NCBI GenBank assembly: GCA_023433965.1
Contig: JAEYTQ010000110.1
Coordinates: forward strand, 1 to 6,510
DNA: 6,510 nt
From: Pseudomonadota bacterium
GTDB taxonomy: Bacteria > Pseudomonadota > Alphaproteobacteria > Rhizobiales > Xanthobacteraceae
Reading direction: 5' to 3'
Shown: positions 1-5,434 of the stretch, piece after piece
Layout: each line of letters starts with the position of its first letter
Position numbering within the stretch: the stretch's first letter is position 1
The notes under the pieces: model-generated
Database searches by the model: none
What the model was told of the DNA's origin: nothing
Seen by the model: the letters and a program-made list of their open reading frames with translations, nothing else
Position numbers and translations under genes: made by a program

Positions 1-1
1 T

Positions 2-190
2 GCGCAAGCCGGCCCGCAGGTCATCACCCGGCACGGCAAACCCAATGCGGTGATCGTTTCCGCCGAGGAATGGGCACGCAAGACCGCACGCAAGGGCACG
101 CTAGCCGAATTCCTGCTGGGCTCGCCGCTGCGCGGGGCCGACCTTGAACTCGACCGTGCGCACGACGCGCCACGTGACGAAATGCCGTGA
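2..190 (+). CDS. Phd/YefM-family antitoxin, C-terminal part (5' end outside window)
   Basis: This is the end of an antitoxin gene. Sixty-two residues are readable before the TGA at 188-190, and the start lies upstream of the window. The visible part opens with the stretch QVITRHGKPNAVIVSAEEW, which is typical of Phd/YefM-type antitoxins: a strand, a basic turn with HGKP, then a strand ending in S-x-E-E-W. The rest (GTLAEFLLGSPL and a charged tail) fits the disordered segment that in this family wraps around and blocks the toxin. By family knowledge the complete N-terminal region forms a dimer that binds the operator of its own operon, so the missing part should hold the DNA-binding surface. 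The stop codon overlaps the GTG start of the PIN toxin gene by four bases (GTGA), which indicates translational coupling in one operon. Many annotations would call it VapB. The family call is firm, the exact name is not. Confidence 0.85.
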   Translation, partial: AQAGPQVITRHGKPNAVIVSAEEWARKTARKGTLAEFLLGSPLRGADLELDRAHDAPRDEMP

Positions 191-612
191 ATCTGCTGCT
201 CGACACCAACGTGCTGTCGGAGGTTCGGCGGCCCGCCCCTTCGCCGAAAGTTCTGGCGTGGCTTGATACGATCGATGAGGATCGCGCATTCATCAGCGTT
301 GCGTCGATCGCCGAGCTTCGCCGTGGCATCGCATTGCTGGAGGACGGCCGCCGCCGCACGGCGCTGGCGGCTTGGCTTGCCCACGATCTGCCGGCGCGAT
401 TTGCCGCGCGCGTCCTGCCGATCGATCAGCCGGTGGCCGAGCGCTGGGGCGATCTGATGGCTCAGAGCCGCAGGAGCGGCGTCGCGTTGTCCGTGATGGA
501 CGGCTTCTTTGCAGCAACCGCAATCGCGCACAGCCTCACACTCGTCACGCGGAACGTGAGGGATTTTGCTGCATTCGGCGTCCCGCTCCTCAATCCCTGG
601 GGCGAGGTGTAA
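187..612 (+). CDS. vapC: PIN-domain ribonuclease toxin, VapC type
   Basis: This is a complete 141-residue PIN-domain protein, the usual length for VapC/FitB toxins. The four acidic residues expected to bind the catalytic metal are in place: D6 in LLDTNVLSE, E43 in SIAELRRG, D105 in SVMDGFFAATA and D126 in TRNVRDF, with N123 beside the last. VapC-family toxins are Mg2+-dependent endoribonucleases that usually cut tRNA or rRNA and stop translation when the antitoxin is lost; the RNA target here cannot be read from sequence. The GTG start at 187 is chosen because the PIN domain begins at residue 3 and no other in-frame start suits it. It overlaps the antitoxin stop by four bases and has only a weak Shine-Dalgarno match, so translation is probably coupled to the antitoxin. 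The gene looks intact, and the toxin is probably active. It ends 3 bp from the convergent repressor gene. Confidence 0.93.
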   Translation: MNLLLDTNVLSEVRRPAPSPKVLAWLDTIDEDRAFISVASIAELRRGIALLEDGRRRTALAAWLAHDLPARFAARVLPIDQPVAERWGDLMAQSRRSGVALSVMDGFFAATAIAHSLTLVTRNVRDFAAFGVPLLNPWGEV

Positions 613-615
613 ACA

Positions 616-1461
616 CTATCTCAGCCGCACCACGGGCGCGGCCTCAGGTGCCGCATCCTGCGCCTCGGCCGGCGCGTCGTCGATGTCCGCGCCCTTCGGC
701 AGCGCCGCCACCACCTCGATGCCCTTGCTGTGGCAAAGGGTGGCGAGGCGCTCGGGAAGCTCCTGGTCGGTAACGAAGGTCTGGATCTGGGTGATATGAG
801 CGATGCGCACCGGCGCGCTGCGGCGGAGCTTGGTGGAATCGGCGACCAGCATGACGCTGCGGGCATTGGCGATGATGGCCTGCGCCACCTGCACCTCGCG
901 ATAGTCGAAGTCGAGCAGCGCGCCCTCCTCGTCGATCGCCGAGGCGCCGATGATGGCGTAATCGACCTTGAACTGGCCGATCAGCTGCGTCGCGGTCGAA
1001 CCGACCACCGCGCCGTCGGCGCGCCGCACCGTGCCGCCGGCGACCACCACCTCGATGCGGGGATGGCGGTACAGCAACATCGCGACGTTGAGATTGTTGG
1101 TGATGACGAGCAGGTCCTCGTGCGAGGTCAGCGCGCTCGCGACCTCTTCCGTCGTGGTACCGATGTTGATGAACAGCGAGCAGCCGTTCGGGATCAGCGA
1201 GGCGGCGGCGACGCCGATGGCCTTCTTCTCGTCGGCGGCGACGAAGCGGCGCGCCTCATAGGCGAGGTTTTCGACACCCGAGGCGATGATGGCGCCGCCA
1301 TGGATGCGGGTCAGCGACCTCCGCTCGCAGAGATCGTTGAGATCCTTCCGGATGGTCTGGGCCGAGACCTCGAAGCGGCGCGCGAGCTCTTCGACCATGA
1401 CACGGCCGGAGGCACGCGCGAGGTTGAGGATTTCGGCTTGGCGGTGGGTCAGTCCGGTCAC
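616..1461 (-). CDS. glpR: DeoR-family transcriptional repressor, GlpR-like (glycerol-3-phosphate regulon)
   Basis: This 281-residue DeoR-family regulator has an N-terminal helix-turn-helix at about residues 6-57, with the family signature VSAQTIRKDLNDL and the following HGGA. A DeoRC sensor domain spans about residues 75-235. Several blocks match what I remember of E. coli GlpR almost word for word: PNGCSLFINIGTT, ITNNLNVA, LDFDYREV and ARSVMLVADSTK. GlpR represses glycerol and glycerol-3-phosphate catabolic genes and releases DNA when it binds glycerol-3-phosphate; the same ligand is inferred here. The protein exceeds E. coli GlpR (252 residues) mainly through an Ala/Asp/Glu-rich tail from about residue 255. 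The GTG start at 1461 is the only sensible one: an in-frame TGA lies 24 bases upstream, and GAGG sits 8 bases before it. No glpD, glpK or glpF is visible, so the regulon is unproven. The gene follows a HAD phosphatase gene on the same strand. Confidence 0.88.
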   Translation of the reverse strand: MTGLTHRQAEILNLARASGRVMVEELARRFEVSAQTIRKDLNDLCERRSLTRIHGGAIIASGVENLAYEARRFVAADEKKAIGVAAASLIPNGCSLFINIGTTTEEVASALTSHEDLLVITNNLNVAMLLYRHPRIEVVVAGGTVRRADGAVVGSTATQLIGQFKVDYAIIGASAIDEEGALLDFDYREVQVAQAIIANARSVMLVADSTKLRRSAPVRIAHITQIQTFVTDQELPERLATLCHSKGIEVVAALPKGADIDDAPAEAQDAAPEAAPVVRLR

Positions 1462-1469
1462 GGCAGCGG

Positions 1470-1473
1470 CCTC
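1470..1473 (-). promoter_or_regulatory. Ribosome binding site deciding the GTG start of the GlpR-like gene
   Basis: On the minus strand this reads GAGG, eight bases before the GTG at 1461. Together with the in-frame TGA just upstream it fixes the non-ATG start of the repressor. Confidence 0.6.
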
Positions 1474-1488
1474 AAATCAGGATGATGC

Positions 1489-1517
1489 ATGGTGCGGCGG
1501 TTCGCGCCTTCGGTCAA
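1489..1517 (-). promoter_or_regulatory. Possible sigma-70-like promoter for the GlpR-like gene
   Basis: In the 91-bp gap between the phosphatase and repressor genes the minus strand carries TTGACC (1512-1517) as a fair -35 element. A 17-base spacer follows, then CACCAT (1489-1494) as a weak -10 element, 27 bases before the GTG start. The -35 is good and the -10 poor, so this is a suggestion only. The gap is long enough for the repressor to have its own promoter, though read-through from the upstream gene is also possible. Confidence 0.25.
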
Positions 1518-1552
1518 TGCGCGCCGATCGCGGCCCTCACCCGGCCATTATC

Positions 1553-2239
1553 TTACCACGCCATGGCGTCCGCAAGGCGCGCAAGCAGCGCCGGGTCGTC
1601 GAAGCCGCTGGCGGACGTGACCGCGCCTGCTGCGACCAGGTCAGCATGGCTGAGGCTGGTCCGGATGCCGATGGTCGGAATTCCCGCTGCCGCAGCGGAT
1701 TGCACGCCGGTGCGGGAGTCCTCGAACGCGATGGAGGCTTGCGGCCTCGCCCCGACGAAGCGCAGCCCCTCCTGATAAGGCAGCGGATGCGGCTTGCCGT
1801 GCGGCAGCTCGGCGCCGATCACCAGCGCCTTGAAGCGGTGCGTGATGCCGAGGCCGGAGAGCAGCAGTTCGGCGTTGAGACGCGGCGCGTTGGTCACGGC
1901 AACCATAGGAATGCCGGCACGGTCGGCGCGATCGAGCAGCGCCATCAGGCCCGGCAGCGGTGCGATCTGCCCGGCGACCAGCGTGCGGAACACCTCTTCC
2001 TTCTCGTCGAGGATCAAGGCACGCCGTTCCGGCGCCTCACCCGGCAGAAAGCGCTCGCCGATCGCGACATTGGCGAAGCCTTGCAGCTCCCTGGAGAAGC
2101 GCGCGTGATCGAAGACATGGCCGTGGGGACCGAGCACCTGATTGAAAGCCTTCAAGTGCAACGGATCGGTGTCGGCGAGCGTGCCGTCGATGTCGAACAG
2201 CAACGCCCTGCCCATCACATCATGTTTGGCCTCGATCAT
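1553..2239 (-). CDS. HAD-superfamily phosphatase (subfamily IA, phosphoglycolate phosphatase/beta-phosphoglucomutase-like)
   Basis: This 228-residue HAD hydrolase carries all four catalytic motifs. Motif I is FDIDGTLADTD, with nucleophile D16 and acid/base D18. Motif II is VTNAPR with T116, motif III is HGKPHP with K149, and motif IV is FEDSRTG with E173 and D174. A helical C1-type cap occupies about residues 25-90. Such soluble enzymes remove phosphate from small metabolites or, in the beta-phosphoglucomutase branch, move it within a sugar. The second aspartate of motif I and the motif II threonine favour phosphatase or mutase over dehalogenase activity. The ATG at 2239 is preferred because GGGAAAG lies 7 bases upstream; the in-frame ATG at 2215 (residue 9) is possible but lacks a good ribosome binding site. 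The gene lies upstream of the GlpR-like gene on the same strand, which hints at, but does not prove, a phosphorylated polyol or glycerol-phosphate substrate. Confidence 0.88.
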   Translation of the reverse strand: MIEAKHDVMGRALLFDIDGTLADTDPLHLKAFNQVLGPHGHVFDHARFSRELQGFANVAIGERFLPGEAPERRALILDEKEEVFRTLVAGQIAPLPGLMALLDRADRAGIPMVAVTNAPRLNAELLLSGLGITHRFKALVIGAELPHGKPHPLPYQEGLRFVGARPQASIAFEDSRTGVQSAAAAGIPTIGIRTSLSHADLVAAGAVTSASGFDDPALLARLADAMAW

Positions 2240-2263
2240 TTCCGTACTTTCCCAAATGCGCGA

Positions 2264-2275
2264 CGCATCGATGCG
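2264..2275. promoter_or_regulatory. Perfect 12-bp palindrome upstream of the HAD phosphatase gene
   Basis: CGCATCGATGCG is a perfect inverted repeat ending 24 bases before the phosphatase ATG, within the likely promoter or leader region. Its position and symmetry would suit an operator for a dimeric regulator. A perfect 12-mer can also arise by chance in GC-rich DNA, and no second copy was noticed in the window. Confidence 0.3.
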
Positions 2276-2433
2276 GAAGACGTATCAATACCGCCTCGAC
2301 CGCGCAACGACGCATGCGCCGACGCGGCGCGCCAAAAGGCCCTTGGTGCGTTTTCCACCGGCTGGGCGAGCAGGGAGGGTGGCGACGACTGGGAAGCTCT
2401 GTTGCGAGCTGAGACGAAATTGTGATCGGCAGT

Positions 2434-2470
2434 GTCATTCCGGGCGCGCGAAGCGCGAGCCCGAAATGAC
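2434..2470. repeat. 37-bp imperfect inverted repeat of the GTCATTCCGGG intergenic type, possible 3' hairpin
   Basis: The left arm starts GTCATTCCGGGC and the right arm ends GCCCGAAATGAC. About 17 bases pair on each side with two mismatches around a tiny AAG-centred loop. It begins 14 bases beyond the stop of the small 63-residue gene on the minus strand, so a transcript of that gene would fold it at its 3' end. There is no run of U after it, so it is a weak candidate for an intrinsic terminator but could stabilise or end the message. From memory, short palindromes of this sequence type are scattered between genes in Bradyrhizobium and relatives; a copy count would settle that. Confidence 0.6.
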
Positions 2471-2483
2471 CAGCAGAGATCGT

Positions 2484-2675
2484 CTACGCCGCTTCCTTCA
2501 CATCGCCGTTAACCAGCTTGCGCGCGGCGCGCTCGGCCTCGCGGGCGTTGCGAAACAGCTGGCCTTCGAGGCGATTGAAGCGGTGGGACGAGGCGAAGAA
2601 GCAGTAGCCCCCTTGAGAGCGAACGACGATACCTGCGGTCTGCGAATTGACTTCGATGATGTAGCTGTCCGGCAT
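2484..2675 (-). CDS. Small conserved-looking hypothetical protein (63 residues)
   Basis: I do not recognise a named family. The 63-residue product begins MPDSYIIEVNSQTAG and looks like a small folded soluble protein. Two or three beta strands are likely (YIIEV, AGIVVRSQGGYCFFASS), followed by a basic helix (NAREAERAARKLVNG). There is no signal peptide or membrane segment. I have an impression of similar short proteins in rhizobial genomes, but no function is attached. The ATG at 2675 is chosen because GAGGAA (2686-2691) lies 10 bases upstream. The same frame stays open to an ATG at 2765 (93 residues), but that extension is low-quality sequence without a clear ribosome binding site. It is probably monocistronic: 242 bp separate it from the thioesterase gene, and a hairpin repeat follows its stop. 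Confidence 0.7.
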   Translation of the reverse strand: MPDSYIIEVNSQTAGIVVRSQGGYCFFASSHRFNRLEGQLFRNAREAERAARKLVNGDVKEAA

Positions 2676-2685
2676 GGCCCGTTGA

Positions 2686-2691
2686 TTCCTC
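2686..2691 (-). promoter_or_regulatory. Ribosome binding site choosing the short start of the 63-residue gene
   Basis: The minus strand reads GAGGAA here, 10 bases before the ATG at 2675. No comparable site precedes the upstream in-frame ATG at 2765, so the shorter protein is preferred. Confidence 0.55.
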
Positions 2692-2798
2692 AGTGCGGGC
2701 AAATAACGGCAATGGTGCCTGAAGGTTCCCCAGGCATGGAGGCCGTTTCCACCCCGAATCGTCACGCAATGGAGTACGCCGGGACCTCATCCGTTTTG

Positions 2799-2831
2799 TG
2801 ACTGGTTCTTGACTGGTCCTTGACCGGTCCT
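2799..2831. repeat. Three tandem 11-bp repeats
   Basis: Three adjoining units read TGACTGGTTCT, TGACTGGTCCT and TGACCGGTCCT on the plus strand. Neighbouring units differ by one base each. The core of the third, GACCGGTC, is a perfect 8-bp palindrome and the others are degenerate versions. The spacing of 11 bp is close to one helical turn. The block lies in the 242-bp gap between the thioesterase stop (2918) and the small gene start (2675), about 124 bases upstream of that start. It could be a phased protein-binding site or simple slippage duplication. Confidence 0.6.
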
Positions 2832-2917
2832 TGGCGAAGCCGCGACGGGACGCACCGGCGCCGCGTTTTGTGACGTGTGCCGCGTCTTCGCAGGATGAGG
2901 CAGAGCGCCGCGCGCGA

Positions 2918-3328
2918 CTACGTCGCAACCGGCGGATCGTTTCGCTCGATCGGCTGCGGCCGGCCGTGATCGTCGATCGAGACGTAGGTAAAGTTGCCAT
3001 CGGTGACGAGGAAGGGATGCAGCTCCTTGCGCCGCAAAGCCCAGGCCTCGAGATGCACCGTCAGCGAGGTGCGCCCGACGCGCACGAGATTGGCGTAGAC
3101 CGAGACGAGATCACCGACATAGACCGCCTTGCGAAAATTCATCGCCTCGATCGCGACCGTCACGGTGCGCGACCGCGCAGCCTTGGAGGCGAACACGCCG
3201 CCGCCGACGTCCATCTGGCTGAGCAGCCAGCCGCCGAAGATGTCGCCGTTGGCGTTGGTGTCGGCGGGCATCGCCAGCGTGCGAATGCAGAGATCGCCGC
3301 TCGGCCCGGTCGGTGCTTGTCCGCTCAT
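2918..3328 (-). CDS. yciA: YciA-type acyl-CoA thioesterase (hotdog fold)
   Basis: This 136-residue hotdog-fold thioesterase hydrolyses acyl-CoA to free acid and CoA in the cytoplasm. The block RTLAMPADTNANGDIFGGWL at residues 16-35 is nearly identical to E. coli YciA and Haemophilus HI0827 as I remember them. D40 in the following SQMD lines up with catalytic Asp44 of HI0827. Later family blocks are also present (RTVTVAIEAMNF, VGDLVSVYA and FTYVSIDDHGRP). YciA enzymes act on a broad range of short to long acyl-CoAs. The ATG at 3328 is chosen because the family begins a few residues before the conserved block; the frame stays open upstream, but that extension lies inside the fadJ-like gene. Only 7 bp separate this start from the fadJ-like stop, and the TGAG ribosome binding site overlaps that stop, so this is the last gene of the operon. 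No clear terminator follows it. Confidence 0.95.
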   Translation of the reverse strand: MSGQAPTGPSGDLCIRTLAMPADTNANGDIFGGWLLSQMDVGGGVFASKAARSRTVTVAIEAMNFRKAVYVGDLVSVYANLVRVGRTSLTVHLEAWALRRKELHPFLVTDGNFTYVSIDDHGRPQPIERNDPPVAT

Positions 3329-3335
3329 CGCGTTC

Positions 3336-5432
3336 TCACTTGAAATTGTCCCAGCCCGGATCAGGCGCGAAACGCTCGCCGAATCGCCCGGCCAGCGCGC
3401 GCAGGGTGGATACGACATTTTCCACGCCGCGCGTGCGCGCATAATTCAGCGGGCCGCCGCGGAACGGTGCATAGCCGGTGCCGAAGATCATGGCGCCGTC
3501 CACCGCATCGGCGTCGTCGACGATGCCTTCGCGCAAGCACGCGACGCAGACATTCGACATCGGCAGCACCAGGCGATCGATCATCTGGTCGGTGACGCGC
3601 GGACCGGTCTCGGGAAGCTTCGCCTTCTCTGCCTTGCCGTCCTTCCAGGTGTAAAATCCCTTGCCGGTCTTGCGGCCGAGCTCGCCCTTGGCCACCTTCT
3701 CGCGCAGCCAGGCCGGCGTCGGCGGCAGGAGGTCGCCGAACTTGGAGCGCAGCATGTCGCCGACGTCGAGGCAGATATCGAGCCCGACCTGATCGGCGAG
3801 CTCGATCGGCCCCATCGGCATGCCGAACTGCTCGGCCGCGGCATCGATCAGGCGCTGGTCGATCTTCTCGTCCAGCATCACCACGGCTTCCAGCATGTAG
3901 GGCGTCAGCGCGCGGTTGACGAGGAAGCCGGGCGAGCTCTTCACGGAAAGCGGCAGGCGGTCGATCGCGCCGACGAAGGCGCGCGCCTGTTGCAGAACAC
4001 CGGGATCGTTGCCGTCATGGCTGACGACCTCGACCAGCTGCAGCCGCGACACCGGGTTGAAGAAATGCAGGCCGACCAGCCGCTCCGGCCGTGCAAGGCC
4101 GCTGCGCAGATCCTGGAGCGGAATGCTCGACGTATTGGTCGCGAGAATCGCGTCCGGCTTCATTCGGGGCTCGAGGCCGGCATAGACCTTCTGCTTCAGC
4201 TCCAGCTTCTCCGGCACCGCCTCGATGATGAGATCGGCGTTGCGGACGCCCTCGCCGTCCATGTCTGGGATCAGGCGGTCGAGCGCGTCGCGCACCTCGG
4301 TCCGCTTGCGGATGATCTTGCCGTAGAGCTCATTGGCCCGCTTCACCGCGCCCGCGATCGGCTCCGCCTTCATGTCGGCGAGGGAGACCCGAAGGCCCTG
4401 CCCGGCGACCCACGCCGCGATGTCGCCGCCCATGGCGCCGGCGCCGATGACGTGGACGTGCCTGACCGCGTTGCCGGAGCCTGCCGCCTTCTTCATCTGC
4501 TCGCGCAGGAAGAAGACGCGGATCAAATTCTGCGCGGTCGGCGTTACCATCAATCTGGCGAAGGAAGCCTGCTCGGCCTTCAGCATCGCGGCCTTGCTGC
4601 CGCCATGGGTTTCCCAGAGATCGATCAGCGCGTAAGGCGCAGGATAATGCTCGCGCGATGCAGCCTTCGCCGCCTCCGAGCGCATGCGCTTGGCGAGCAG
4701 GCCACGCACCGGGCCGAGATTGGCGGCGCGTGCGAGCAGGCCGGGCTTGGCCCGCTTCAGGCGTCCGAACAGCGCATCCCTCACCGCGCCCTGGACATGG
4801 CGTTCCTGCGTCACGGTGTCGACGAGGCCGAGCGATTTGGCCCTGCGCGCATCGATGATGCGCCCGGTCAGCATCAGCGCAATCGACTGCGTCGGATTGA
4901 CCAGCGCGGTGAAGCGCGCGGTGCCGCCGAGGCCGGGATGCAGGCCGAGCATCACCTCCGGAAAGCCGAAGCGCGCACCGTCGATCGCGATGCGCGCCTG
5001 GCAAGCCAGCGCAACTTCGAGGCCGCCGCCGAGACAAAACCCGTGGATGACGGCGACCGTCGGCAGCCGCAAGGCTTCGAGATGATCGACCACTCCGTGC
5101 GCGGCACGGATACGCGTCTCCACCATGCCCGGGTCGGATGCGCCGCGGAACTCGTTCACGTCGGCGCCCGCGATGAAGCCGGACGGCTTTGCCGAGCGGA
5201 TCACGAGGCCGGCGGGGCGCTCGGTCTCGATCGCCGCCAGCACCGCTTCGAATTCCTCCATCACATCCGAGGACAGCGTGTTGGCGCTGGCGTCGGCGCG
5301 GTCGAACAGCAACCAGGCGATGCCGTCGGCGTCGCGCGTCAGCTTGAAATGCCTGTAGGGACTGTCCGTCGCGGGCTTGGGCCCGAGCTCCAGCACGCGA
5401 TCGCCGAGCGCGGTCATGATCTTGGAATCCAT
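3336..5432 (-). CDS. fadJ: Multifunctional enoyl-CoA hydratase/3-hydroxyacyl-CoA dehydrogenase, FadJ-like (beta-oxidation)
   Basis: This 698-residue protein catalyses two beta-oxidation steps: hydration of trans-2-enoyl-CoA and NAD-dependent oxidation of 3-hydroxyacyl-CoA. The crotonase domain covers about residues 25-230, with oxyanion-hole sequences FIAGADVNEF and CLGGGLEVALAC and catalytic E139 and E159, spaced 20 apart as in E. coli FadB. The dehydrogenase Rossmann domain starts at about 325 with VIGAGAMGG (GxGxxG at 330-335). Catalytic H456 in LHFFNPV and E468 are 12 apart, as expected. The C-terminal dehydrogenase domains run from about 510 and end with FGTGYAPFRGGP. The hydratase, central and terminal blocks look closest to FadJ. 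The N-terminus is about 22 residues longer than E. coli FadJ. The ATG at 5432 has GAGG 10 bases upstream and lies 2 bp after the thiolase stop; a GTG at 5438 is a lesser alternative. No catalytic residue is missing. Confidence 0.95.
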   Translation of the reverse strand: MDSKIMTALGDRVLELGPKPATDSPYRHFKLTRDADGIAWLLFDRADASANTLSSDVMEEFEAVLAAIETERPAGLVIRSAKPSGFIAGADVNEFRGASDPGMVETRIRAAHGVVDHLEALRLPTVAVIHGFCLGGGLEVALACQARIAIDGARFGFPEVMLGLHPGLGGTARFTALVNPTQSIALMLTGRIIDARRAKSLGLVDTVTQERHVQGAVRDALFGRLKRAKPGLLARAANLGPVRGLLAKRMRSEAAKAASREHYPAPYALIDLWETHGGSKAAMLKAEQASFARLMVTPTAQNLIRVFFLREQMKKAAGSGNAVRHVHVIGAGAMGGDIAAWVAGQGLRVSLADMKAEPIAGAVKRANELYGKIIRKRTEVRDALDRLIPDMDGEGVRNADLIIEAVPEKLELKQKVYAGLEPRMKPDAILATNTSSIPLQDLRSGLARPERLVGLHFFNPVSRLQLVEVVSHDGNDPGVLQQARAFVGAIDRLPLSVKSSPGFLVNRALTPYMLEAVVMLDEKIDQRLIDAAAEQFGMPMGPIELADQVGLDICLDVGDMLRSKFGDLLPPTPAWLREKVAKGELGRKTGKGFYTWKDGKAEKAKLPETGPRVTDQMIDRLVLPMSNVCVACLREGIVDDADAVDGAMIFGTGYAPFRGGPLNYARTRGVENVVSTLRALAGRFGERFAPDPGWDNFK

Positions 5433-5434
5433 GG

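Noticed and set aside
730..1485. A 251-codon plus-strand open frame over the GlpR-like gene
   Set aside because: Low-complexity Asp/Arg/Gly-rich antisense of a clearly recognised DeoR-family gene; no ribosome binding site or domain seen.
2311..2318. Perfect 8-bp palindrome CGCATGCG in the phosphatase upstream gap
   Set aside because: Too short to stand out in GC-rich DNA.
1286..2425. A 379-codon plus-strand open frame across the repressor 5' end, phosphatase gene and gap
   Set aside because: Antisense to a complete HAD active site; Arg/Ala-rich translation without motifs.
2676..2765. A longer 93-residue form of the small unknown protein
   Set aside because: The extra 30 residues look unstructured, and the GAGGAA site supports the internal ATG at 2675.
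2832..2917. Search for an intrinsic terminator after the thioesterase gene
   Set aside because: Only short GC-rich self-complementary bits (such as GGCGCC) and no U-run on the minus strand; not enough to call.
3329..3442. A 38-residue N-terminal extension of the YciA-type thioesterase
   Set aside because: It would overlap the fadJ-like gene by over 100 bases, and the family begins near the ATG at 3328, which has a ribosome binding site.
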